Assembly: GCA_024644085.1 (NCBI GenBank)
Contig: JAHELS010000020.1
Location: 1 to 48,763, forward strand
DNA length: 48,763 nucleotides
Direction of reading: 5' to 3'
Origin: Rhodopirellula sp.
Lineage (GTDB): Bacteria > Planctomycetota > Planctomycetia > Pirellulales > Pirellulaceae
Shown: positions 24,218 to 39,200 of the stretch, piece by piece
Layout: each line of letters starts with the position of its first letter
Numbering within the stretch: the first letter of the stretch is position 1
The notes under the pieces: generated by a model
The model's input: only the letters and a program-made list of their open reading frames with translations
What the model was told of the DNA's origin: nothing
Database searches by the model: none
Made by a program: the position numbers and the translations under genes

Positions 24218-27200
24218 ATGACCTCGCGTAAGCGGAAAAGCTCCTCGACGTACATCTCTGATGCTTCGCGTTCAGTCCGTACCATTCGGTCTTCGACGAA
24301 GAAATCGACGCGCAAGAAGCGGCGCCGGAACATTCTGGAAACGCTGGAGCCACGTCAGCTCCTGGCGGGCCCCCAGTTGATCGGTGTTCAGCCCAACGAT
24401 GGCGACCTGATCGTTGACGGCTCGATCGTCAACACGCCGCCGCGCGTATTGACGTTGCGGTTCGATGAAGATCAGCGAATCGATCCGACAACGCTGGATG
24501 ATGACAATCCGAACACGGTATTCGATGGCATCCGTCTGACTCGGTCCGGCGGTGACGATCGGTTCGGCCCGGCACCTGGGACCGGTAATATCAATGACGT
24601 CATCGTCACGCCGGCGCTGGTAACCGTCGACGACACCAATCGCAATGAAGTCATTGTCCGATTCAACGAAAAGCTTCCCGATGACCTGTATCGTCTCGAG
24701 GTATTCGGGTTCGATGATGACGGCTTGGGAATCGTCGGTCTGCGCAACGAAGATCGCGACCTGCTGCAGCCATCCGAACCGGGCCAACGAAGTGAGGTCC
24801 TCGAATTTGATTTGCGACTCGGTGCCCTGATCGAATCGGTGGTGCCCCAACCGGTCGTGCGAGCGGCCGACGGTTCACTGACACAGAATCGCAACGAGAT
24901 TGTGGTCTACTTCAACGAAGACCCGCTGTTTGTCGAAGACGACTCGGCCCAGGGTGTGATTGCGATCGGCGGTGATGAGATCACCGTTGATGGTGCGTTG
25001 GACGGACGATCCTGGGACAACGTCGAAATTGTTTTCAACGAAACGCCAAACGCCACAGGCGCGACCGCGGTTTTCGACCCCCAGTCACGCGAAATCTCGG
25101 TGGAATACCCGTCCGGTACAACCTTCGATGCCATCGCGGCGGCGATCAACGCTCTGCCGAACTTTTCCGCACTCGTCACCGCCGGCAGCGGCGTTGCCGT
25201 GTTCCCGGACGATCCCCACCAGCCGATCGTTCCCGATGACCCGCGGGTCCGATTCTCGGTCGATGGCAATCCCACCGAGAGATCAGCCGAACATCCGCGC
25301 TTCTACCAGTTGTTGTTGACCCAGAATACTGTTCGCACAACCGACGACGCGCTGTATTTCCCTGATGAAGTCGTTTACGACCCGGCCACCCACACGGCGC
25401 GACTTTTCTTCAGTGACGATCTCAACAACCTGGGACCCGACTCCAACGGGAATACGGGGGTGCCTCTCGGCGGCGGCACGTTCCGATTGCGAATTGGTAC
25501 GGCGGTGGACCAGCGCGTCGATGTCATCCTTGAACCGACCGAGCTTCCAGTCACCGCCTCGGCGGTAACCGATTTCGGGCTGACCTTCGTCGCCAATGCA
25601 GTGGGCGAAGCAGCTTCGGGACGCCAGATTCGATTCGAAGACAGTGGCATCGGAGGTTTGAGTGCGCGGGTCGAATCAACGGGCACCGTTGTGTTCGATT
25701 TTGGGGGCGATAATCCAACTCTGGATCAACTGCGAACCATCGCAACGCTGACGCCATCGGTCGCCGCAGTTGTCGAAACGCGTTTGCAAGCCGGCGTCGC
25801 GGCGGCAACGCCGGCACCGACGCGGATCGTCGGCGCGCCGCCACTGGTTCTGACCGCTGTCGGGGACACGCTTGAGACAGCGATCAACGTCGGCGTCTTC
25901 GGTCTTGGCGATCAAATCACGAACCTGGTCTTCACCGAGGCGATTGACCCGCAACCATTCGCGATCGAACTCGCAGGCGGCCAGGATGATCCCGGGCACG
26001 AAGACGACCTGCACATCAATCCCGCATTCGGTGCCGACAGTCTCAATGGGATCACCGAAGTCCCGTACAACTTCAATGGAATTTTCGATAGCGATACAAG
26101 CGGCAACAATTTTCTGAATCAGATTACCGAGCGGCAAAAGAAACGGATCCGCGAAGCGTTGAACCTTTGGGCCAGCGAGATCGGGGTTCAGTTCCGCGAA
26201 ACGGTTGACCAGGGCATTACCTTTGCAGTGGCCGACCCCACTGACTTGCAGTTCCCGAGACAGATTGTCTCGCAGCTTAACGCGAGTCTAAGGATTGATT
26301 CATCGACCGACGCGTCGGGCCGCCTGACGTTCGACGATGCGGCGATCGTGTTCGACAACAACTTCCCTTTCCGTACCGATTACGGCGAGGATTTCACGCG
26401 CAAGTCAGTCGCCGGGATTGGCTTGCTATTGGGTCTGGGCTCGGATTCCAACCTGCCCGCGCCATCGATCATGAGTCTCAACAGTGCGTTTCTCAACGCC
26501 GACATCAATTTCCTGAGCGATTTCGAGCCGGTATTCCCCAATAACCTGGACGTGCTTCACGGCAACTACGTCCACCGCAGCGACAGCACCGATATCGACC
26601 TGTACCGTTTCGAGGTGGATCTCGCTGATGTGGACAGGGTTGGCACGCTGACGGCGGAAACGCTCGCCGAACGCTTGCCCGACGCCAGTTTGCTCGACAC
26701 GACACTGACTTTGTTTCAGGAACAATCGGCGTCGGTGACCACCAACTTTGGGATCGGAACGGAACTCGCCGTCACGATCACCTCGTTGGTACCGGGACGG
26801 CGCGGCAACAATGCACGCATCGACTTCATCAAGACCGACCGCGCCGCGGGCGATTCAGCGGTCAAGGTTCGGCGTTCGTTGGACCAATCCGACAATGTCA
26901 CGCAAAACGGAATTGTGGTCGATTTGCCTCGCAACGCAGCGGCCACGGTCCAGGACGTCGTGGATGCGATCAATGATGATCCGTTTGCCAGCTCGATCTT
27001 TGACGCGGCGACGACCGCTGGTGACGACACGATCGATATCAGCAACGTCGATCTGAGTTTCGCGCCATTGCTGCTTCGCGGTGGTGGAGTGGTCCAACTT
27101 AGCCGCAATGACGATTACTTCGGCGAGGACTCGCGTATTGTCGCGACACTTGGCCAGGGCGTTTACTACGTGGGCGTCGCCGCCAGCGGCAATGATCAAT

Positions 27201-30200
27201 ACGACCCCACTATCCCCGGCAGCGGTTTCGGCGGTAGGACGCAGGGTGCCTACGATTTGCAGCTGAAATTTGAGCCCGAGGTGGATGAGGTCAATATCAT
27301 CCGCGACCTCGACCTGCAGCGTACGCGGATCGATGTTCCTGGGACACCGATTGACGGGGACGGGGACGGCCGACCGGGCGGCGTCCATAACTTCTGGTTC
27401 CAGACACGTGCGCTTGAGCGGATCATCAACTTCACCGGTGACGGATCGGCAATCATTCCTGGCCAATCCATCACTCTGACCGGCGGCGACGGCGTCACTC
27501 GCACGTACGAATTTGTCGAAGACGCCAACAACGTCCGGATCGGTAACGTACCGGTGTTATTCAGCGACGGCGTGTTTCCGCATCCGCCGGGCGGTTCGGT
27601 ATTGCCGATGCCCGGTGAACAAATTGCCGAAAACCTCCGCGACGCAATCAAAGCACGTCTGGGTGAAACGGGCGTCCAGGTGGAAATTCATCCGGACGTT
27701 CCCACGGCGCTACAGTTCACGCTTCCCAATGACACCGACCCGCGCGTGCTCGGTTTGCGCAACGTGCAATTGTCCAGCAATCCGCCGTTTTTCGCGGTCG
27801 AGGTGCTCGGCCGGACCATGTTCGTGGACAAATCGTCGGGGCCACAGGCGGACGGAAGCACCAACAGCCCGTTCAACAACATCGCCAATCCCATCGTCCC
27901 CAACGCCTTTGGTGCGGCAAGGGAAGACGACATTGTGCGGATTGTCGGAAACGGGGGTGCTGATGGAAATATCACGACGGAGATCGACAACCTGAGCTAC
28001 CAGATCGGAGTTTCCGAGTCTGGTGGACTGGTCCTCGAGGACGGTCGCAACATGGAAGTCCCCAAGGGCGTGACAACCATGATCGACGCCGGTGCGGCGT
28101 TCAAGTTGCGCAACTCATTCATCGGAATCGGCAGCAGCACGATCCCGGTCGACCGAAGCGGCGGAGCACTGCAGGTGCTCGGTGCCCCGCGGCACTTGCA
28201 ACTGAGTGCCGAGAACGAGCGGGTAAGCACAACTCCGATCATTCTGGCAAGCGGAGTGGCACAAGGCTCAACCGCCTCGTCGATCCAGCTCGCGGCATCA
28301 ACAACACTGCAGGATGATGCGATTAACGGAGCCTTGATCCGAATCATCAGCGGTACCGGTGCCGGACAGAGTCGGCTCGTGACCAATTACGTCGGCTTCA
28401 CCGACCGAGCCACCATCACACCCAATTGGGTGACCGCGCCGGATAGTACAAGCGTGTACGAAGTCGTCGAAAGCTCGGCCGTTGACCCGGATAGCTTCGA
28501 TGATGGAAGCGTGATCTTTACCAGCACCCGTGACCGGCGGGTCGACTTGGCGGCAGTCCGATTCAATCCGCCGGCGGCGGCGCCGGGCGATTGGGGCGGC
28601 CTGATCTATCGTCGCGATTTGGACCAGGCGCAGGGCCGCCGCAATCTCGAAGATGAAGGGATCTTCCTGCAACGCGTTAACCACGCGGAGATTGTCTACG
28701 GCGGCGGCACCAACATCGTGATCGACTCGAAACAGCAGTTGGTCAATCCGATCCAGATCGTCAACATGCGTCCGACGGTCACGTTCAACGAGATCACGCG
28801 AAGCGCCGACGCGGCCATCAGTGCCGCACCGGATAGCTTCGAGGAAACCAGTTACCAGGAACCGCGGTTCCAGCAGGCGGGAGCCTTCACCGCCGATTAC
28901 GGGCGCGTCGGCCCCGAGATTCATGACAACCTGCTGCTGGAAAACAGCATCAACGGACTGTTCATACGAATCACAACAACCCCGACCGAAGAACCAAAAC
29001 AACTGACGGTTTCCGGGCGTTTTGATGACACGGACGTTGTTCACTATTTCGCGGAGAATCTCGTTCTCGCGTCCTCGCCGGGCGGCACGATCGAAGACGG
29101 TGTTGCACCTTCGTTGGGATTGGTATCAGGCCGCGGCTTTTCGGGTGGCACACTGGCCGCCGACACCTATTTCTACAAGTTGACGTTTGTCGACCGGGAT
29201 GGTTTCGAGTCGCTCGAGAGCCCGGACACTTTCCAAATCAACATCACCAGCAACAATTCCGCCATCGAATTGGCGTCGTTGCCACAGGTCCAATCCAATA
29301 GCGGATACGTCTCACGGCGTCTTTATCGTTCCACTTCGCCGGTGTCGAATTTCGGATTGGTAGCCGACCTTGACGCTTCCTCCACTCGATTTATCGACCG
29401 TGGGCAAAGCAATATCCCCACCCTTAACGCGGTGATCAGCGGCGGCAGCGGTACTGCCCTTGGTGGAAGTGCGTCGACGATACAATTGGGCGCCGGTTCG
29501 CAGTTCCGGGACGACGAACTCAATGGCCGCGTCGTTCAAATCACACTCGGGACAGGCGCCGGACAGAGTCGATCGATTGTTGACTTTGTCAGTTCGACCG
29601 GGATCGCAACGGTCGATACGAATTGGGCGACCGTTCCTGATAACACCAGCGTTTATGAAGTCATTTCGGCACGCCGTGGTGTCCGCGGTCGACGCGACGC
29701 TTCGCTGGTCATGGACCCGGGTCTGGTCAACAAGCTGCGCGGTGCGAGAATCGAACTTGGCCAGGGCACGCAATTGCTCGCCGAAGGGGTGCTGCGAAAT
29801 CCGGTTGTGTTCACGAGTGCTCTGGACGATCGATTTGGTGCTGGCGGTACGTTCGACACCAACAATGACAACGACACCGTCTCGGGTCCTGCGTCACCAC
29901 AGCGAGGTGATTGGTCGGGCATCTACGCCGGCCCCACTTCGCACGTCAGTTTTGACCAGGTCCAGCTGTCCTACGCGGGCGGAATCAGCCTGCTCGAGGG
30001 CGGCCTGGCTCGCGGATTCCTGCCGCTGGAATTGCAGCAAGCCGAAGGCCGGATTACCAACTCGCGGTTCGAATTCAACGATTCGGGCCAGGACGGCCAA
30101 GGTCCCGGAGGTCGATTCGGTCGATTGGCCGTCAGCGACGATCAACCCTTTGACGAGTTCGTGCCTCGGGACATCGAGGCGACAATCATTGCTCGTGGGA

Positions 30201-33200
30201 CCCAACCGATCATCGTCGGTAATACCTTTGTCGATAACCGCGGATCGATCATCGATATTGATGTCGAGTCGATGGGAGGCAATTACCGTCGCGACGCCGG
30301 TCGTCAAACGGGCAGCGTCGATCGACTTGCGGTCCTGGACGACAACCACGGACCGATGATTCGGTTCAACCGGTACCTGAACGATCCAACCTCCGGGGTA
30401 CAGCTTTCCGGGCTGGAAGTCCGTGGCGGTACCATCACAACCGAAACGATCTTCGACGATACCGACATTGCGCACCTGATTTTCGACGGCATCATCGTCG
30501 AGAATTTCCACAGCTCCGGCGGACTGCGCATGCTGAGCCGTCCCGACGAGAGTCTGGTCGTCAAGTTCATTGGTCCCGGCAGCCCAAACAGCCCGTACGT
30601 CAATACCGGCCCGGCGAATCTGAGTCCTTCAGGGTTTGTCGATCCTCAATTGACCGAAAAGGAACAACCCGGCCAGGGCACGGGGATTGTTGCAACCGGC
30701 TCGCCCAGCGGCATTGAGGACCGTATCGGCGGAGCGGTCCACATCATCGGCTTGCCCGGTGCCCCGGTGATTCTGACGAGTATCAACGATGATACGGCTG
30801 GTGCGGGTTCGAAACCGGATGGGTCGCAGTTCACCGACCATGACGGAACGGGCACTGCCAATCGCCCGTTCGCCAATGATTGGGCCGGTCTCTATTTCGA
30901 CCAGTTCAGCAATGACTACAACATTCCGGTGTTGCCGGAACTTGAACTGTCCACCGAAGCCGCACCGGGGCGTAACGCGCTGGTCGACAACGCGCAATTC
31001 CTGGGCGAGTTGGCGTCGAATCTGTTGACAAGCGACCACGTGCGTCGGCTTGGATTCGAGGTCGAAGGTTTTCTCAGTGGCACCAACGACGTTGATGTTT
31101 ACAGCTTCGTCGGCTTGCCCGGAACGGAAATCTGGGTCGACGTCGATAAGACAAACTTCACCACAGACACCGTCATCGAATTGCTCAACGAGAATGGCGA
31201 CGTTCTTGCCCGCAGCGATAACAGCTTTGATGAGACCGCCGAGGTGATCGCGACTGGTACGGCACAAGGCGGAGCGACATCGACGGTCCAACTTGCAGCT
31301 GCCTCGTCGTTTGCCGACGACGAACTCAATGGTCGAAAAGTTCGCATCATCGCCGGCCGGGGTGCAGGCCAGATCCGGCTTGTGACCGATTACGACGGCG
31401 CAACCGACACCGCCACGGTTAGCCCGAACTGGACGTTCGCTCCGAATTCAACCAGCATCTACGAGATTGTCGAAGATGCGGTGACCGTGTTCGATAACGA
31501 TCTTCAGGGTGTGACCAGCTCGCTGCAGACCGGGGACGAAGCGTATACCGATCGCGGCGTCTTCGACCTGTACGAAGACTTTGGATCGACGAATCCTCGC
31601 GACGCCGGAATTCATTATCGGTTGGCCGGCAGCTCAAGCAGCCTTTACTTCTTCCGAATTCGAAGCGCATCGATCAACCCGGATGACGTCCGCGGAGGAT
31701 TGACGGGCGGTGGATATCGATTCCAGGCTCGATTGACCGAGGAACAGGCTTTTCCCGGTAGCGTGGTCCGATTCGCTGACATCCGATACGCCAACAACGG
31801 CGTCCATGTCCAGGGGTTGATGTCCTCGTCGCCGCTGTTGGGCGAGGCTCAGGAAAATGAGCCAGCGGCCCTCGAGAATTTCCTGGTATCCGGCTTGGCC
31901 GACAACGGTACGATCTTCGGCTCGACGCCCGGTGAAGGCGCCCAATACATTGGCGACTTGCAGGAGGGGCTGCGCCAAGTAATTAGCGTTGGTGGTGAAT
32001 TGTCGTCTTCGTTCGACGTCGACCTCTACCATTTCGAGATCAGCGAAGGCCTCCAATCAACGGTCTTTGACATCGATTATGCCGACGGCTTCAACAGGCC
32101 CGACACGAACATCAGCGTGTTCTATGACAGTGACGGAATTCCGGCTTTCTCAGCGGCGCAGAATTTCCCGCCTCAATTGGTCTTCTTCGGAAGCTCCAGC
32201 AACATCGCCGATGACTTGACCAGTCCCAACGGTGAGAATTCAGCGATTGAAAAACTGATCCGGGGCTCGATCAGCAATGGTGACCCGTTCGTCGGTCCGG
32301 TCACCTTGCCGGCGGGATCGTATTACATTGGCATTACGGCCGATGGAAGTGAGCCGATCAGTCTGGACCAGTCAGTTCGGGAGCCGGTCAATTCGGTCGA
32401 CCGAATCGTCGAAGACCGAATTGATCTCTTCGGCCAAGCCAGAAGCACGGCGAACCCGCCGGATCTTGGCAATGGTCAGTTGTTCCCTAATCTGACCGGC
32501 GGCTTCAGCGTTTTGTCGGATGCCTCGCCCGGTCACGGCAAGCCTCAGCATTTCGATGGCACCTCGGGATTCGTTGCTCCACCGACACCGCCGCCACCCG
32601 GCGTGAGTGAACTTGCAGCCACGGGCATTTTCGATGCGTCAGACGAGGTCACCGCAACCGTACCCCCGTTCACACCGAATCTGGATGACCTGACATGGTC
32701 GCTCGCTGATAACTTCAATATCGGCGGCCAAGGGGGCATCAATACCTCGACGACGATTCCTCACATCACCCTCAGCGGCAGCCTTGTGGGCGACCCAGCC
32801 GACTTTTTCCAGCTCTCGCTGACTGATCCGTTCACCCGCGTGATCCTTGATATCGACAACGGATGGGACGCAACGGGCGAGATCGATGAAGACGACGACC
32901 CGGCAACGCCTCCGACCAACCTTTTTGGTACCAGCGTTGATACCACCCTGGTCATCCTTCAGGCTACGCCCGGCGGCCCCAACCCTGTGCAGCTCGTGCA
33001 AACGTCGGATTCATCGTTCAGCACCGCCGACGGTCGCGCCGGCAGCAATTCGCTGCTCGATCCGTTCATTGATACGACTCTGGGCGCGGGCACTTATTTC
33101 ATCGGTGTACTTCACGACGTGACCGCGCTGACAATCAACAATACCGGGGCGGTCACCGATGGCGAAATTGGACCTGGCGGCAGCTACACATTGCAAGTGT

Positions 33201-36200
33201 CGGTGGCCAACCACGTCGTTCCCCCGGGCGTTGGCTCGTCATCGTCCGTGCTCGCCTTTAATCGCGGCGCCAATGCAACTTCGGGCACCATCACCAGCCA
33301 GCCATTCAGTCTCGCCGGCTACACCGCTGCGGATGTGCCGTTGCTGTATCTGAACCGACTTTATCAGCCGGCACCGGGTGATTTTGCCAACCTGAGCCTC
33401 ACCAGTATCGATCCGACGGGCACACCGAGAACGACATCGCTGCATTCGTTCTTTGCCGACCCGCTCAACCCCGGTTGGGACCAACTGCGTTTGCCCCTCG
33501 ATGCCGTAGCCGGTCATACCGACATTCGCATCCAGGTCAACTACTTCACCAACGGCAACCCGGCTCCCGGCGCAGTCGGGCTGCGCATGGATGACTTCAT
33601 TGTCGGATTTGCCGAACGTGGTGAGACCGTCTTTAGTGCCCCCTCGGGCGCAGACTTTACCTCCACATTCGGAGTATCCCCAGGCGAGTACCAGTTGGAA
33701 ATTCGTCCCGGTACCGAGTATGCATCCAGTGGCTTTCCTCTGGTCGCACTGAATCAAAGTTTCGACACCAACGATCGGCACAACCGGAGCATGACGCTGT
33801 TGGCACCATCGGGAGCCAACATCTCCGACGGCGATACCTTCATCCTTGGCGACGGCATTGCCAATCAGACGTTCGAATTCAACTCCGTCGGCAGCATTGC
33901 ATTCGGCAACACGCCGGTCGCGTTCAGCCCGTCCATGACGCCCGCGCAGGTCGCCGGTGCGATCCGTTTTGCGATCAACAACCAGGCGTTGATCAATGTC
34001 GAAGCGGAATCTTCCGGCGGACTCGACACAGGTATCACGACTGACGAGCGTCTCAATCTCAGCGGCGGATCGGGCGAGATGTCGTCGTCGGTAAGATTCT
34101 CACCCGGCACCTCCAATGTCACGGTCGATTTGCACGACGGTGTTGGGGACGAAAACGTTTTGCGCACCCAGGGCCAGGTGATTGTTGAGCACAACGAGAT
34201 CAGCGATGCCCGCGGCATCGGTGTCTGGTCCGAGCCGGGTGTTCGCGAGAGAAACCCGAATCACGAGCGGCTGAGCAGCGAATTCTTCTTCCCGATCCCG
34301 CACCCGCTGTTGATCGCACCGCCGGTGGGCAATTCCACGCCAGGCGCCGTGCGCAATCTACCAGTACTCAATGACAGCGTACTCGGTGGGCTGGCGCCGG
34401 GGATCGTGATCCAGAACAACACGATCGACCATGCCGAGTTCGCAGGGATCAAGATCGACGGCCAGATCGCGCCGCTGACCATTGAAGTGATCGACTCTGA
34501 TTTCAATGGAATCATCAACGGTGACGACATCGAGGACGGCAGCATCTTCTGGATCGATTCCGGCGGGACGCGCGTGACCTTCGAGTTCGAAGACATTGGG
34601 GATGGTGCTATCGAACCCGGTGGGATTCCCGACGGGAGTACGCTCGACGGAGGCGACGGGTACGATTTCGGTCACGTGCCTATCTACTACCGCCACAACG
34701 ATGACGATGTCCCCGCGCCGTACCGAAATCGAATTGCGGCGTACACGCACCTGGAGATCCTGCACGCGATTCGTGAATCGATCCAAGGCAGCATCCTGAT
34801 GACCAACGGGCTGGCCGAGCTGGTCGAAGTCACCGTCGGTCCGTCATTGACCAGCCAGGGCCCACGGGGCGGCGGCGGCTTCAGTTTTGGCGGCGACCTC
34901 GACTTTGCCACTCCCGCGCTCTATATCGAGGGTGCGAGTGAGATTTATATCCCCGGTGGTACTCATCTCATCGAGGACCAGGCGGCGGTCTATGAGGCCC
35001 CGCAGCCGTTCGCGCGGATCGTGAATAACACGATTTACGGCGACGACGGCCTTGCGTCGGCTTCCCCGGAAACCGCGTTGACATCCGAACCCAACGATTT
35101 CCTCTTTGACGCAGTCGATACGCGGATGGGACACAGCCACCGTGACACCTATAGCCAACCCTCGGTGCTCGGTGACAACGTGGGCCCCTTGGGACCCGAC
35201 GCGGACGTCGATTTCTATCGCGTCTACATGGAGTTTGGTGACCGGTTGACCGTGGACGTGGACACCGTCGCGGGCGGACCCGACACCGTGTTGCAGATCT
35301 TTGACTCCAGTGGCATCTCGCTGGCGATCAATGATGACGACACCGGCGTCGATCCGCTGTTGGACTTCACAGCCAACGAAACAGGAATTCACTACATCGG
35401 CGTCAGCGCGTCGGGAAATGACGCGTACGAAACGCGATCACTCTCGGGGCGCGTCGACGGTGCACCAGTGGGCACCGGCGATTACACGATCAATTTCCAG
35501 TCGTTCGCCCCGCGGTCCTTCGTGATCAGCGTGGACGGTACGACGGGCGGTTCATTCACGATCACCGAAGTGGACGGAAACACTCAGACGATCAACGTAC
35601 CGGGGCTGAGGCTGCCAGGTGGCCGGGAAGCCGACGATGCGGATAACGTTCCGACGATCATGCGGACGATGGCCAACAACATTAATACCAGCGGGCTGAG
35701 TCTGGGAATCGCTACCGCACTGGGTGGTCGCTCCGGCGATGCCGCTGGCCTGTTGCACATCTACGGTTACGGCTTTGCTCCGGAAGATCCGGCGCTGGGC
35801 GACGACTTCAACACGCTCGGCTTTGGACATGCGAAAGACAATGGCGGCGATGTTGCCGGCACGAGCACCGCTGGCTCGACCGAGATTTACCTGCTGATCG
35901 AGCGGGTGGCCGATGTTGATATCAGCAACGCGACCGGGTTGCGGCTTGATCCCGAACCTGGCCGGGATACCGACCAGTTGATCAACGAGACCGGCGTGAT
36001 GATCGCGGGCGGAGCCAGCCCGACGCTGTTAAACAACGTCTTGATGAACCTCCACGAAAGCCTTGTGGTCGAGGAGACATTCATCGGTGGATTTGGCGTC
36101 GGATCCAACAGCCTGCTCGATGGCCAGCGTAAGCCAATGGAAGTCATCGTCGTGGCGAGCGTCTTCCAGGACCCCGACGGTGACGAAATGCTTCACCAGG

Positions 36201-39200
36201 GAATCATGAGCCCACCGCATGGGACGACAAGCTCGACGAGCAACGTCAACGGTGGAATCGATGATTTCAATATTACGCTGACCGGCACTCAGCCATCGGT
36301 TCAGTATGCCGAAGCGAACAATTTCCAACCCGATTTGCCATCGATTCTGATCGATTCGGCAGTCAACTCGCTGGTCGAGCGGCGGGCATTGGACGACGTC
36401 AAGACCGCTATTGGAGTTCCGATCAACAACATCCTGGCTCCCGATCTGGATGTTAACGGAGTCGTTCGCGCCGACAACCCGGACTTTGCTCCCCCCGGCG
36501 GTTTGGGAAGCTCGGTCTTCCGCGATCGAGGCTCCGTGGAGCTTGCCGATTTTGTCGGACCGATCGCGATCGCCGAGGTACCGCGCGACAACGATGCCAA
36601 CGGCATCGATGTCGACCCGGCGATCAGCTTCATTGAGCTGACCGAGGGAATCTTCCAGGAATTCCGAATCCAACTGCGTGATACCGGCGATGCATCCGAT
36701 CCGTTTACCGGAATCGGGATCGATGATACGACGGTCGTGGTCCCGGAAATTCCCGACCTGCGTGAGCCTGGTGCGAACGTGACGGTGTTCGAGAATGAAA
36801 GATTGCTGCGCGAGGGTATCGACTACACGTTCAGCTATGACGAAACCAAGAACATTGTCACGCTGACGCCGCTGGCGGGTATCTGGCGCGATGACCGTGC
36901 CTACCGGATCGAACTCAATAACGCCGATCGCGAAGTTCTGATCGCGCCCGATCCGGTGGTAATTGCCGACGGCGACCAGGTTTCCATCATTGACGACAAC
37001 GGCGGAACGCTGGTCTTCGAGTTCGAGTCCGGCTACACGCTACAAGTCTCCGAGCCAATCACGCTGGTGGTTCCCGAAGTAGGAACCAACGCCGGTGGAT
37101 TGATGAGCGGCGACATCTTCGTCATCAATGACGGGACCAACACGGTGACTTTCGAGTTCACACTGGTAGGTGAAAATCCTACGCTTCCCGGCACCGTCCC
37201 CGTCAACTTGCCTTTGGTGGCCACACCCGCGCTCGAAGAAGACCTCCCTGCCTTCCTGTTGGGGATCGCTAACGAAATTGCGTCGGCAATTCAAGGACAG
37301 GTGACCGCCGGAAACCTGGACGTGGGTGACCCCAACGGTCTCGTCGAGATTGTCGTTCCCGACGTTGGTTCGCCGCGCGTGATCATCGGGGCCGAAGCGG
37401 GCGCCTTTGTGAACACTTCGAGAAGTGGATTGCAGCAATTGCCGCGTACATTGACGCTGCTTGTCCCGTCCGCCGGCGTAGGTGTCGGCGGTATCGTCGA
37501 TGGCGATACGTTCGTTGTCAGCAATGGAAGCCAATCCGTTACATTCGAGTTCGACGACGACATGGCGCTGGGCAATCCCGGCAATACTCCCGTTTCGATT
37601 GCTGGCCTGGTGACGGCGGCCGACGTTGCACTGGCCATTCGTGACACGATCACCGCTGCTGGTTTGGGCCTGACCCCGTCGATCGAAGGAAACGGACTTG
37701 CGGTCTATCTCAATCTTCCGCTCAGCGGCGATGCGGTGGTTACCACCGGTCAATTGAGTGTGGTTGGATTCAGCCGTCCGCCGGTTGATCCGGATGATCC
37801 GGCCGATCCGCTTGACGGTGACAATCCGGAAAGGATTGTCATCACACCTGTTCCGTTCCTTGCCGATCCAAGCGACCCTTCGAGCCTGGTCACGCCTGCG
37901 CCGATCACCTTGGAACTCAATCGTATCGACGAGCGAGATATCAACGGCAACATCATCAACGATGGCGTCACGCCGGGCAACATCGCGATCAACGTCGATC
38001 GATCCACGACGGCCGATGAATTAAGTGACTTGATCATTGGCGAGATCAGTGCTCTGGTCCCGATTTCCGGTCTCGATCAAATCGAGCCGATATCCGGGGG
38101 TCTTCTGATTTTCAGCGGCGACGAGGGCTTTGATAACCAGGTTCTCGGTCTGGATGTGACCGGAACATCGCTGGGCGTAACCGGATCCATCGGGGTGACC
38201 GGCAAGTCGACAATTCAAGTCTTTGGTCCATTGTTCTTGAACCTGCCGTTGGTTGGCGGCGGTGGCATTCTCGACGGCAGCGTGCTGGTGCTAACGGATG
38301 ACCTCGGAAACGATGTCATCTTCGAGTTCAACCTGAACAACACATTGCCGACGGTCGCCGGGTCGATTCCGGTGCAGTACGACACGTTCAGCACCGTGGA
38401 CGTGGTGGCCGATAACCTGGTCGCTGAGATCAACGCGGCGAATATCGGAATCACGGCACAGAATCTCGGTATCGGCCGTGTCGACCTCGGACGGATCGAC
38501 TCCAACCGGGTCAACATCGCTGGAATCCCCGATCCGATGAACCCCATTCCTGGTTTGGTGGGCGTATCGGTTCGTCGCGGAATCGTCTCCGATGGTGAGA
38601 TTCTGACGATCAGCCAAGGCGCGACTTCGGTCAGCTTTGAGTTTGAGTCAACACTCGGTGGCGGCGGCGTCTCCGATCCGACGTTCGTTCCGGTGATCTT
38701 CCAACCGAGCAGCACGATCGGTGACATCGCGGTCAGCCTTGCCGCTGCGATCAACAACAATCGCGGCGACCTGTTGATCTCTGCGGAAGCCGAACTCGAC
38801 AGCGGCGGGGCTCCGACGGGTCGCGTACTTCTGGACGATCAACCTGGAACCGTGGTCGACGTCAGCCAGGCCGCCACGCTCAGCCTGACCGGAATCCCGG
38901 GCGGTGCGACGGAAGTTCCCTTCTCGCCGCTGTTCACGTCGATCCAGCTCAAGGAATCTCTGCTTCAAGCGATCAACTCCGTCAATCAGCCTGGCCAGGT
39001 GCCGGTGACAACGTTGTCGGCGGAAGATCGCGGCGGTGCAACGCTGTTTGTTTCCGGCGGTCAGATTTTCAGCGGCGAGGCTGACAACTACAGCTTGATC
39101 GGCATCGCCGATCTGGCCGGCAACAAACTCGAAGAGAACCGTGACGATCTGACCACTCAGTTCACGATCTTGATGCCTAACATCAAGCTTGACTACGGCG

